This document shows positions 1 to 5,935 of a DNA stretch of 6,320 bases, in pieces (the first letter of the stretch is position 1; each line of letters starts with the position of its first letter). The stretch spans positions 1 to 6,320 of the forward strand of contig JBFWIW010000097.1 of the NCBI GenBank assembly GCA_050253535.1, in the 5' to 3' direction. Source of the DNA: JBFWIW01 sp050253535 (lineage in GTDB: Bacteria; Bacillota; Clostridia; Oscillospirales; Oscillospiraceae). Under the pieces are notes generated by a model. The model searched no databases. It was not told the origin of the DNA and was given only the letters and a program-made list of their open reading frames with translations. The translations under genes and the position numbers were made by a program.

Positions 1-139
1 CAGCAAAAAAGATATCGAAAGTTAACATAAAATTACAGAACGACATATAGTATTTAAAGAGCACAAAAACACTAAATATTGTGTTAATGTTCATATTGAC
101 TATCTTTACCGATCACTATTCAATACTTCGGTATAATGG

Positions 140-164
140 GTTAACATAATGTTGTTAACATAAT
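140..164. repeat. Tandem GTTAACATAAT direct repeat (candidate operator or recombinase half-sites)
   Basis: GTTAACATAAT occurs perfectly at 140-150 and 154-164, a 14-bp period. A third copy with one mismatch in the last base (GTTAACATAAA) lies at 21-31. Each unit contains the palindrome GTTAAC, and the pair also forms a dyad of GTTAACA (140-146) and TGTTAAC (153-159). The pair starts three bases after a TATAAT hexamer. This is the arrangement of a repressor site at a transcription start, but no known regulator consensus was recognised. The TTAACATAA core also resembles a XerD-binding arm of dif sites. Confidence 0.5.
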
Positions 165-208
165 AATTGGGCATAATATACAAAATTGCTAAAAAACTCG
201 GTTTTATG

Positions 209-237
209 TTGATTATTACTAAGGATTGTAATATATT
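209..237 (+). promoter_or_regulatory. Candidate sigma-A-type promoter for spoIIM-xerD
   Basis: TTGATT (209-214) and TATATT (232-237) are separated by exactly 17 bp, giving 4/6 and 5/6 matches to the vegetative consensus. It would leave a leader of about 70 bases before the ATG at 314. The region is so AT-rich that such a match can arise by chance. A sporulation sigma-E promoter would be expected from the biology of spoIIM, but I found no convincing paired sigma-E element. TCATATT at 91-97 looks like a sigma-E -35, but no CATACAAT-like -10 sits about 14 bp after it. Confidence 0.3.
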
Positions 238-302
238 TATAAATGTTAAGTTTTCACATGGTTTCATAACATTTTTTTACTGCGTTGCCCATATTCTTTA
301 TC

Positions 303-308
303 GGGTGA
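303..308 (+). promoter_or_regulatory. Ribosome binding site that sets the spoIIM start
   Basis: GGGTGA at 303-308 ends five bases before the ATG at 314. Its GGTGA part pairs with the 3' end of 16S rRNA. No comparable site precedes the earlier in-frame starts at 167 (TTG) or 206 (ATG), so this site supports the shorter 203-residue protein. Confidence 0.55.
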
Positions 309-313
309 CGAAA

Positions 314-925
314 ATGGATTCAAAATTTATTTTTCTTTTCAATAATAAGCCGCGCGACTTTTTTTCATTTATTGTCTGCGCTCTTTGTTTTACGGCTGGT
401 TCTCTTGCGGGAACTTTTTATGCTATGCAAATAAAAGCAGCCGGTGCTTTACCCCAGTTTTTTTCTTCAATCAGCTCCGTTATTGGAACTCAGTATGCAG
501 TGAATTTTTTATCTGTTTTCAAAACAGTTCTGCTTTTCCCGCTTGTGGCCGTATTTTTAGCATATACAATTTTTGGTTTTTTATTGATTCCGGCGCTCTC
601 TGCTATTAAAGGTTTTCTTTTATCTTTTTCAGTCGCATACGCCGCGCGTATCTTGGGAAGCGAAGGCATTTTAACTATTTGCTGTATGTTTGCAATTTCC
701 GAACTTTTTGTTTTACCATGCTTTTTTGTTTTTGCTTCCAGATCATGCGTAACTTCTTTATCGCTGTTTCGAACGTCACTCGGCGCCGGAGGCAGACCTT
801 TTTCTTTTTTGTATCCTTATTCGCCCAAGTCGGAATTTTTAATACTTATTATTGTTCTCGGTTTTGCGGCTGCTTTCGAGGCATATTTTAAATATCCTTT
901 GCTTATGTTTATTCTTAAGATATAA
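314..925 (+). CDS. spoIIM: Stage II sporulation protein M-like membrane protein
   Basis: Probable SpoIIM, which with SpoIID and SpoIIP forms the mother-cell complex that remodels septal peptidoglycan during engulfment of the forespore. The chosen ATG gives 203 residues, close to the usual size of about 200-215. The protein is very hydrophobic. I read five membrane segments at roughly residues 17-39, 70-92, 94-112, 119-141 and 173-199, with a conserved-looking FGFLLIPALSAIKGF stretch at 87-101 that resembles the IKG region of the SpoIIM/DUF95 family. The assignment rests on topology, size, this region and the neighbour: spoIIM lies close to xerD (ripX) in Bacillus subtilis too. The coding strand is strikingly T-rich, as expected for a membrane protein. 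The stop TAA (923-925) lies inside the ribosome binding site region of xerD, so the two genes are co-transcribed. An unrelated small membrane protein remains possible. Confidence 0.62.
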   Translation: MDSKFIFLFNNKPRDFFSFIVCALCFTAGSLAGTFYAMQIKAAGALPQFFSSISSVIGTQYAVNFLSVFKTVLLFPLVAVFLAYTIFGFLLIPALSAIKGFLLSFSVAYAARILGSEGILTICCMFAISELFVLPCFFVFASRSCVTSLSLFRTSLGAGGRPFSFLYPYSPKSEFLILIIVLGFAAAFEAYFKYPLLMFILKI

Positions 926-930
926 GGTGG
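924..930 (+). promoter_or_regulatory. Ribosome binding site of xerD overlapping the spoIIM stop
   Basis: AAGGTGG at 924-930 overlaps the last two bases of the spoIIM stop codon and ends eight bases before the GTG at 939. This selects GTG 939 over the closer GTGs at 927 and 930, which fall inside the site. The overlap implies translational coupling of the two genes. Confidence 0.65.
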
Positions 931-938
931 TGCTGTCA

Positions 939-1829
939 GTGACAGATCAGGAGCTCATCGAAAAATATGAATCCCATCTCACAGACGTAAAGCACGCCTC
1001 AAAGAATACTGTATCTTCTTACCTCCGCGATTTGAACCAGTTTTTTGAATACCTTACCCACTACACAAGACTGACACTTTTATCAGCCGACAGAGCTGAT
1101 ATTGAGGCATTTGTGTACTGGCTCAAAAAGAACAGAAAATCTCCGGCGACTGTCTCCCGCGCACGCGCATCGCTGAAATGCTTTTACTCCTACCTTTTGA
1201 ACCGGAACTTTATTGAGGTCAATCCGGTTTTAAACATCTCTACAGATAAGAATATAAAAAAACTTCCGCAGATATTAACTGGCAGCGAAGTCGAGCTCCT
1301 TTTGGAGCAGCCCGAGCAAAACGATGTGAAGGGTTGCCGCGACAGGGCAATGCTGGAGCTTCTTTATGCGACGGGCATTCGTGTCAGTGAGCTCATATCA
1401 CTCGACTGTGATGATGTAAATTTGTCTGCGGGTTTTATTCGCTGCCGCAGTCACGATAAGGAACGTGTTATTCCAATGTATCCCGCTGCAATACGCGCCA
1501 TCTCTGATTACATTAGTCTTGTGCGCGAGCAGTTGATAGCTGTACCTGACGAGACTGCTCTTTTCGTGAACATGAGCGGGGAGCGAATGTCAAGGCAGGG
1601 TTTCTGGAAGGTTATAAAATATTATCAGGAAAAAGCCAAGATTGACAAGGACATCACGCCTCACACGCTGCGCCACTCATTTGCGGCGCACCTTCTCGAA
1701 AACGGAGCCGACCTTCGCTCAATACAGGAGATGCTCGGACATGCCGATATCTCTTCCACGCAGATATATACACAGCTTGTAAAAAAGCAGCTTAAAGACG
1801 TTTACAACAAAGCGCATCCAAGGGCATAG
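939..1829 (+). CDS. xerD: Site-specific tyrosine recombinase XerD
   Basis: Cytoplasmic tyrosine recombinase that acts with a XerC partner at dif to resolve chromosome dimers before division. The GTG start gives 296 residues, the normal XerD length. Residues 1-105 form the helical SAM-like DNA-binding domain and about 110-296 the catalytic domain. Visible catalytic residues are R148 (ATGIRVSEL), H242 and R245 (HTLRHSFAAHL), H268 (LGHADISSTQIYT) and the nucleophile Y277. Their spacing tracks E. coli XerD (R148, H244, R247, H270, Y279), and the C-terminus ends HPRA as there. One oddity is that the beta-hairpin normally reading GKGNKER reads RSHDKER (170-176), so the usual catalytic lysine position holds serine or histidine. 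XerC is the alternative family member, but the C-terminus and the spoIIM neighbour favour XerD. The gene is closed by the hairpin at 1838-1870. Confidence 0.92.
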   Translation: MTDQELIEKYESHLTDVKHASKNTVSSYLRDLNQFFEYLTHYTRLTLLSADRADIEAFVYWLKKNRKSPATVSRARASLKCFYSYLLNRNFIEVNPVLNISTDKNIKKLPQILTGSEVELLLEQPEQNDVKGCRDRAMLELLYATGIRVSELISLDCDDVNLSAGFIRCRSHDKERVIPMYPAAIRAISDYISLVREQLIAVPDETALFVNMSGERMSRQGFWKVIKYYQEKAKIDKDITPHTLRHSFAAHLLENGADLRSIQEMLGHADISSTQIYTQLVKKQLKDVYNKAHPRA

Positions 1830-1837
1830 GATAAAAT

Positions 1838-1870
1838 AAAACCCCTGCCGTTTATTACGGCAGGGGTTTT
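1838..1870. terminator. Bidirectional intrinsic terminator between xerD and nadC
   Basis: ACCCCTGCCGT (1841-1851) pairs perfectly with ACGGCAGGGGT (1857-1867) around a five-base loop TTATT. Flanking AAA and TTT (1838-1840, 1868-1870) extend the stem to 14 bp. On the plus strand the hairpin runs into TTTTTATTT. On the minus strand it runs into TTTTATTTTAT. It therefore serves both converging genes, lying 8 bases after the xerD stop and 15 bases after the nadC stop. Confidence 0.93.
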
Positions 1871-1885
1871 TATTTCTTGCAAACT

Positions 1886-2719
1886 TTATTTATAGAACTT
1901 CAGGCTGATATCAAGCGCCTTAACCGAATGGGTCAGCGCACCGATCGAAATGATGTTGACACCGGTCTCGGCGACTTCACGCAGATTTCGTTCTCCCATA
2001 TTGCCGGATGCCTCAGTTATGGCACGACCCGCAATGGCCTGGACAGCATCCCTCATTTCAGCAACCGACATATTGTCTAGCATTATGATATCTACTCCAG
2101 CCGCGAGTGCCTCCTCGATCTGGCTCATATTCTCAATCTCTATCTCTATTTTGAAGGTATGGGGGACATTTTCACGTACGCGCTGTACAGCCTGTGTTAT
2201 TCCTCCCGTGGCGACGATATGGTTATCCTTTATTAGGACACCGTCCGACAGGTTAAATCGGTGGTTTGCGCCGCCTCCGGTCTTTACAGCGTATTTCTCA
2301 AGGGCACGCAACCCGGGAGTCGATTTTCTGGTATCCGCAATTTTCGTTCCCGTGCCCGCAACCGCTGCGACGGCTTTAGCGGTGACGGTGGCTATTCCGG
2401 ACATATGTTGCATAAGGTTCAGAGAAACCCTTTCTCCCGCTAGGACGCTCTGAGACGGCCCCTCAATCTCCGCAATGACATCTCCCTTTTTGATGATGTC
2501 GCCGTCGTTAACGAGAGGAGTAACCTTTACGTTTTTGTCCAGCACATAATACGTACGGGTAATTACGCCCAGGCCGCATATAACACCGTCGTCCTTTGCT
2601 TTATAATAACCTTTAGAAACAGCGTCTCCCGGTATACAGCTCGTGGTGGTGATATCCCCGAGGCCGATGTCCTCTCTAAGAGCGCTCAGAAGGAGGTCGT
2701 CCAAACCTATATAATTCAT
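1886..2719 (-). CDS. nadC: Nicotinate-nucleotide diphosphorylase (carboxylating), quinolinate phosphoribosyltransferase
   Basis: Converts quinolinate and PRPP to nicotinate mononucleotide, CO2 and pyrophosphate, the third step of de novo NAD synthesis, in the cytoplasm. The ATG at 2719 gives 277 residues, the usual length. The N-terminal domain starts with the family motif EDIGLGDITT (16-25). The barrel domain shows AGERVSLN (94-101), DTRKSTPGLR (129-138), GGGANHR (148-154) and KDNH (164-167), the basic substrate and PRPP-binding residues. It also has the acidic strand IEIEIE (191-196), LDN (214-216), EASGN (236-240) and SIGALTHS (258-265). An in-frame ATG at 2782 would add 21 residues but has no ribosome binding site. 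The chosen start has AAAGGA at 2732-2737, 12 bases away, which is a little distant. It is the second gene of the nadBC operon, 136 bases after nadB. Confidence 0.96.
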   Translation of the reverse strand: MNYIGLDDLLLSALREDIGLGDITTTSCIPGDAVSKGYYKAKDDGVICGLGVITRTYYVLDKNVKVTPLVNDGDIIKKGDVIAEIEGPSQSVLAGERVSLNLMQHMSGIATVTAKAVAAVAGTGTKIADTRKSTPGLRALEKYAVKTGGGANHRFNLSDGVLIKDNHIVATGGITQAVQRVRENVPHTFKIEIEIENMSQIEEALAAGVDIIMLDNMSVAEMRDAVQAIAGRAITEASGNMGERNLREVAETGVNIISIGALTHSVKALDISLKFYK

Positions 2720-2855
2720 AATTGTAACAAATCCTTTCACTGAAGCAAAAGCATAAAAATAACCATGAAAAGGTGTGGGCATTTTTATGCATGTATTGCG
2801 GTTGCCCGCTCGCGGCGAGCATAAATCAGGTGAGTTTGAAATTCGTTTTAAACTC
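2720..2855 (-). other. nadB-nadC intergenic spacer with small inverted repeats
   Basis: This 136-base gap within the operon holds no gene I can support. It contains a short hairpin, GCTCG (2808-2812) and CGAGC (2816-2820) with a three-base loop. Abutting it is a second inverted repeat, TGCCC (2803-2807) and GGGCA (2777-2781), around a 21-base loop. Neither is followed by a minus-strand T-tract like that of a terminator, so readthrough from nadB to nadC is expected. RNA processing or mRNA stability are possible roles; this is inference. Confidence 0.35.
2732..2737 (-). promoter_or_regulatory. Ribosome binding site of nadC
   Basis: On the minus strand, AAAGGA precedes the ATG at 2719 with a gap of 12 bases, longer than the usual 5-9. 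It is the only purine-rich site near either candidate start, and it supports 2719 rather than 2782. The wide spacing may mean weaker nadC translation than nadB, whose site is better spaced. Confidence 0.45.
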
Positions 2856-4397
2856 TCAGTTCTCTCTGTAATGTGCTCCTATGCTCTCTTTTCGTGCGAG
2901 TGCCGCTTTTAGTATTGCCAGCGCTATCGTCGCTATATTGAGCGTCTCGACATATTCCTTCGAGTCCTCAAATACGCTTTCAAGCTTTTGAAGAAGGGCC
3001 TCAACCTCGCCGATGGCATAGTTAAGTCCTTTTTTACTCCTTACCACATAACCATAGTCGTTCATAAGCTGCTGTATAAACTCTTTCGTAGCTAAATAAT
3101 CGATGTTGGCAGCCGTTCTCTCCGGCATTTCGGGCATTTCCGCGGGAGCGTTCTGCAAACCAGCGCCAAGCGATGAGTTTATGTTCTCCGCAGCCCTGCG
3201 GCCAAAAACAAGGCACTCCAGCATTGAATTCGATGCAAGCCTGTTGGCGCCGTGCACGCCGGTGTAGGCGGCCTCTCCGCATGCATAAAGTCCCTTAACA
3301 GAAGTCTTTGCATCAAGGTCGGTCTCTATACCACCGACAAGATAGTGCTGCACAGGACAGACGGGTATCCAGTCGCGCGAGATGTTTATACCACGATCTA
3401 GGCACTCATGGAAGATGGTAGGGAAGCGGTGTACCAGAAATTCCTCGGACTTTGAGGTGATGTCGACATATACATGGCTCTCTCCCGTGCGATTCATCTC
3501 TTTTACAATGGCGCGCGCGACGATATCGCGCGGTGCGAGCTCGTTTAATTCGTGGGTACCGAGCATAAAACGGACGCCGTCTTTATTTTTTAAGAGACCA
3601 CCCTCGCCGCGGACCGCCTCGGAAATAAGAAAGGCGCGCGCTTCCGATTCCGCTGACCAAAGACCTGTCGGATGAAATTGGATGAACTCAATATTCCTCA
3701 GCTTTGCCCCCGCACGTACGGCGGCGGCTATGCCGTCTCCGGTGGCTACCTCGGGATTGGTGCTGATTTTGTACACCTGACCTATTCCCCCGGTAGCTAT
3801 GACTACGTTGGATGTGGAAATGATCTTATGCTCTCCGTTTTCAAGACGGATAATAACGCCTGAGACTGCTCCGGTCCCGTCGGTTATGATATCTGTAAAC
3901 AGCGTGTTGTCGTGGAATGTGATATTACGCTTGTGAGAAGCGATAAAAGCGAGAGTCTTTACTGCTTCACGCCCGGTAGCATCGCCGCCGGCATGCACAA
4001 TGCGGTTTTTCCTGTGGCCTCCCTCGCGGGTTATTTCAAGATCTCCTGACTGTGTAAGATCAAAAGGAACGTGGAGGGAAACGAGTTTTTTTACATCCTT
4101 CGGGCCTTCATCTACAAGGACATGCACGGCCTTTTTGTCACAGAGACCGGCGCCCGCAATCATTGTATCCTCAAAGTGCAGATCAGGATTGTCATCATGG
4201 GAAATGGCCGCGGCTATGCCGCCCTGCGCAAGATATGAATTGGATATTTCGATTGTCTCTTTGGCGAGAACACAACATGAATGCCGCTCGTCAACGTTTA
4301 ACGCGGTATAGAGTCCGGCCAGGCCCGCACCAATTACTACTACATCAAATTGCGTCTCCCCAGTTATTTTTACAGTACCGTCAATGGCAAATCGCAT
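2856..4397 (-). CDS. nadB: L-aspartate oxidase
   Basis: FAD enzyme that oxidises L-aspartate to iminoaspartate, the first step of de novo NAD synthesis, using oxygen or fumarate as acceptor. The protein has 513 residues; family members are about 510-540. It belongs to the succinate dehydrogenase/fumarate reductase flavoprotein family. The dinucleotide fold is at 18-46 with GAGLAG (23-28), followed by SYLAQGGIAAA (54-64) and HAGGDATGRE (135-144). Active-site residues known in E. coli NadB are visible: the HPTG histidine H242, E260 and R263 in SEAVRGEGG, R290 in APRD, H351, and R386 in GVHGANRLASNS. The C-terminal helical domain starts near 430. The ATG is preceded by GAGG (4410-4407), nine bases away, and by a good promoter. 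It is first in the operon with nadC. In an anaerobe fumarate is the likely acceptor, which is inference. Confidence 0.97.
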   Translation of the reverse strand: MRFAIDGTVKITGETQFDVVVIGAGLAGLYTALNVDERHSCCVLAKETIEISNSYLAQGGIAAAISHDDNPDLHFEDTMIAGAGLCDKKAVHVLVDEGPKDVKKLVSLHVPFDLTQSGDLEITREGGHRKNRIVHAGGDATGREAVKTLAFIASHKRNITFHDNTLFTDIITDGTGAVSGVIIRLENGEHKIISTSNVVIATGGIGQVYKISTNPEVATGDGIAAAVRAGAKLRNIEFIQFHPTGLWSAESEARAFLISEAVRGEGGLLKNKDGVRFMLGTHELNELAPRDIVARAIVKEMNRTGESHVYVDITSKSEEFLVHRFPTIFHECLDRGINISRDWIPVCPVQHYLVGGIETDLDAKTSVKGLYACGEAAYTGVHGANRLASNSMLECLVFGRRAAENINSSLGAGLQNAPAEMPEMPERTAANIDYLATKEFIQQLMNDYGYVVRSKKGLNYAIGEVEALLQKLESVFEDSKEYVETLNIATIALAILKAALARKESIGAHYREN

Positions 4398-4430
4398 TAA
4401 AAATTACCTCGATTCGAAGTATTGAATTTC

Positions 4431-4459
4431 ATGATAGCAAAATAACGAAGATTTTGCAA
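4431..4459 (-). promoter_or_regulatory. Sigma-A promoter of the nadBC operon
   Basis: Read on the minus strand, TTGCAA (4459-4454) and TATCAT (4436-4431) are 17 bp apart. The -10 is extended by TG one base upstream (TGcTATCAT). Transcription would begin near 4424, leaving a leader of about 27 bases that carries only the nadB ribosome binding site. This leaves no room for a riboswitch. Any regulation would be by a DNA-binding protein such as the niacin-responsive repressor NiaR, but I could not recognise its operator. Confidence 0.7.
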
Positions 4460-4474
4460 CGAGTTTACACACAA

Positions 4475-4491
4475 AAACAAAATATTTGTTT
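4475..4491. repeat. AAACAAA/TTTGTTT inverted repeat upstream of the nadB promoter
   Basis: AAACAAA (4475-4481) and TTTGTTT (4485-4491) form a 7-bp dyad with a three-base centre, ending 16 bp upstream of the -35 box of nadB. The position would suit an activator site or an AT-rich UP-like element better than a repressor site. The sequence is simple enough to be chance. Confidence 0.3.
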
Positions 4492-4579
4492 AAATATAAA
4501 AGTTTGAGGCATAGCCGGTATAAACCATGCCGAACCTAAATCCGGAATTACCGCAATTATTATAACAGTTCGCATTAAA

Positions 4580-4610
4580 AGAGAGGCGTTTCTGTTTGAA
4601 ACGCCTCTCT
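4580..4610 (-). terminator. Intrinsic terminator after the LarA-like gene
   Basis: AGAGAGGCGTTTC (4580-4592) pairs perfectly with GAAACGCCTCTCT (4598-4610) over 13 bp with a five-base loop. On the minus strand it is followed by TTTTAATG. It starts about ten bases after the stop codon at 4621 and insulates the nadBC promoter from upstream transcription. On the plus strand it is followed by AGGTTTTATTTT, but no plus-strand gene needs it. Confidence 0.92.
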
Positions 4611-4620
4611 AGGTTTTATT

Positions 4621-5901
4621 TTAAAACAGGTTGCCGTATTCGTCAAATGGAAAATCTTCAGGTCCGCTCTCAATGACGACTCTGGAGTTGTTCTGAACTA
4701 AAGGCACAAGCGCCTCGGAAATCCAGATGTTTTCAATTTGCAGCGTATTTTTTATCCTGACGATACGGGGATTATCCTGCTCAGCAGCCCGACATGTACA
4801 CAAAGCCACGCAGATGGCGGCACGGTCATTTAACGCATAGGGAGGGAGGGCAGCGCCGCGGAGCTCTGTACTGGTTAAACAATTGGCGTTTGCCTTCTCG
4901 ATGTCGGCCTTATCAATGCAGCGTTTCGTTGTAATATCTGCGCAGCCCAGGCCGGTGGCGTTACCATGCGTCTCATCTGTCAGGTCAAGAACGACCATTT
5001 GAGTTGCGTTAATGCCCCCGACCAGCCCCGGAACTTTAGCCACAAAGCGTCCGGTAATATTTGGGTCTTGTCCGTTGCCGCTTATGTTTTTACCGATCTG
5101 GTCAATGACGAGAACGTCCGTTTCATCTATAAAGAGCTTAGGCATAAGACTTTTCGCCAGCTTTAAGAGCTCGGGTTCCTTCTCTGGGATTTCCTTACCT
5201 AAAAGCGGAATAATGTCACGTGTTTCGTCGTACGCATTTTCGATTAATGCGAGACCGAACACAATGTTTATCTTACTCAGAGTGACATTTGCAAACTGAG
5301 GTACATTATGTGCCATATTGATAAAACCGCGTTTATGACAGGACTCCGCGCCCTCCTGCTTACCTAACCCAATGGTTATCATCTTCATGAGCCCGCTCTC
5401 GTATGGTCCACGAAAGTCCGTATGGGCCTTTACACGGTTAACTACGATGACAGCATCGGCTTCATATGCATTTTTGTCTATCCTGACATGTTGACCGTCC
5501 GGCGTGTCTCCTATATGTACTGTCTCCATTGAGGAGATTATGGGGCATCCCATAGTCTCCTCAGTTATACCGTAGTCGCGCAATATTTCACGCTGACCCT
5601 CGGCAGTTGCGCCGCCATGACTTCCCATGGCGGGTATTATGAATGGGCTTGCATCACATGATTTTACAAAATCCACGACGCTGCTGATCACTTTGTCCAA
5701 ATTAGCTATGCCGCGGCTTCCCGCCGTGATGCAAACGCGCCAATTAGGTTTTAATGTATCCCGGAACTTCTGCGTGTTCAGTTTCGTGGTAACAAACGCT
5801 TGAACGTCTTTGGAATCAATGTGTTCTTGCGGAAATATCTGCTTTATCTTTACCATTTTGGGTAAAGTAATACCTTTTGCTTTTTCCTCAAAAATACCCA
5901 T
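4621..5901 (-). CDS. LarA-like DUF2088 protein, probable nickel-pincer-dependent 2-hydroxyacid racemase/epimerase
   Basis: Member of the lactate racemase (LarA, DUF2088) superfamily, with 426 residues against about 424 for Lactobacillus plantarum LarA. Known members racemise or epimerise 2-hydroxyacids with a nickel-pincer nucleotide cofactor made by LarB, LarC and LarE. Candidate functional residues are R63 (AGSRGIAN), H95 (MGSHGGA), H160 (VKAHTDF), K173 (LMKMITIG) and H189 (SCHKRG). Their spacings (32, 65, 13, 16) nearly match LarA R75, H108, H174, K184 and H200 (33, 66, 10, 16), so cofactor attachment and the two catalytic histidines look conserved. The C-terminal half has GLGCADITTKR (317-327) and a cysteine group C364, C368, C370. 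Start: ATG with AAAGGAG (5916-5910) eight bases upstream. It lies 34 bases after a D-2-hydroxyacid dehydrogenase in the same operon. The substrate cannot be read from sequence, and no larBCE genes are in the window. Confidence 0.85.
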   Translation of the reverse strand: MGIFEEKAKGITLPKMVKIKQIFPQEHIDSKDVQAFVTTKLNTQKFRDTLKPNWRVCITAGSRGIANLDKVISSVVDFVKSCDASPFIIPAMGSHGGATAEGQREILRDYGITEETMGCPIISSMETVHIGDTPDGQHVRIDKNAYEADAVIVVNRVKAHTDFRGPYESGLMKMITIGLGKQEGAESCHKRGFINMAHNVPQFANVTLSKINIVFGLALIENAYDETRDIIPLLGKEIPEKEPELLKLAKSLMPKLFIDETDVLVIDQIGKNISGNGQDPNITGRFVAKVPGLVGGINATQMVVLDLTDETHGNATGLGCADITTKRCIDKADIEKANANCLTSTELRGAALPPYALNDRAAICVALCTCRAAEQDNPRIVRIKNTLQIENIWISEALVPLVQNNSRVVIESGPEDFPFDEYGNLF

Positions 5902-5935
5902 TCATAAAACTCCTTTATTAAATTTTCAAGGGATT

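Larger units (their letters stand above)
1..313. other. AT-rich gene-free region upstream of spoIIM-xerD
   Basis: I see no convincing gene in this stretch. It is clearly richer in A and T than the genes that follow. It contains three copies of a GTTAACATAA motif (21-30, 140-149, 154-163), a TATAAT hexamer at 132-137 without a good -35 partner, and a better spaced promoter candidate at 209-237. The frame of the spoIIM-like gene stays open back to a TTG at 167. The peptide that would add (about 49 residues) has no supporting ribosome binding site and does not look like the family, so I treat it as untranslated leader. Nothing recognisable as the end of an upstream gene is visible at 1-60. Confidence 0.6.

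Noticed and set aside
152..169. Rex-type operator (TTGTTAA-N4-TTAACAA) at the upstream repeats
   Set aside because: One half-site TTGTTAA is present at 152-158, but the opposite half matches only 3 of 7 positions.
140..182. Complete dif site
   Set aside because: XerD-arm-like sequences are present, but no XerC-type arm follows at a six-base central spacing in either orientation.
167..313. N-terminal extension of the spoIIM-like protein from a TTG at 167 or an ATG at 206
   Set aside because: No ribosome binding site at either start, and the added residues do not look like the family. The ATG at 314 has GGGTGA five bases upstream and gives the normal length.
852..938. Longer XerD starting inside spoIIM at 852
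   Set aside because: The extra 29 residues are just spoIIM read in another frame. GTG 939 has a good ribosome binding site and gives the standard 296 residues.
1950..2453. Open plus-strand frame of 167 codons opposite nadC
   Set aside because: It lies entirely antisense to a well-conserved gene, has low-complexity Ser/Ala/Arg-rich content and matches no family I recognise. The same applies to open frames opposite nadB (3382-3675, 4000-4311).
2720..2747. Promoter TTGCTT-16-TACAAT directly before nadC
   Set aside because: Its -10 sits almost on the start codon, so the transcript would start inside the gene. The match is most likely chance.
4559..4567. Extended -10 (TGtTATAAT) on the minus strand as a second nadB promoter
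   Set aside because: The -35 position falls inside the terminator stem and reads GCCTCT. The promoter at 4431-4459 is far better.
4398..4620. Riboswitch or leader RNA before nadB
   Set aside because: The mapped-by-eye promoter leaves only about 27 bases of leader, and the rest of the gap is explained by the terminator and promoter.
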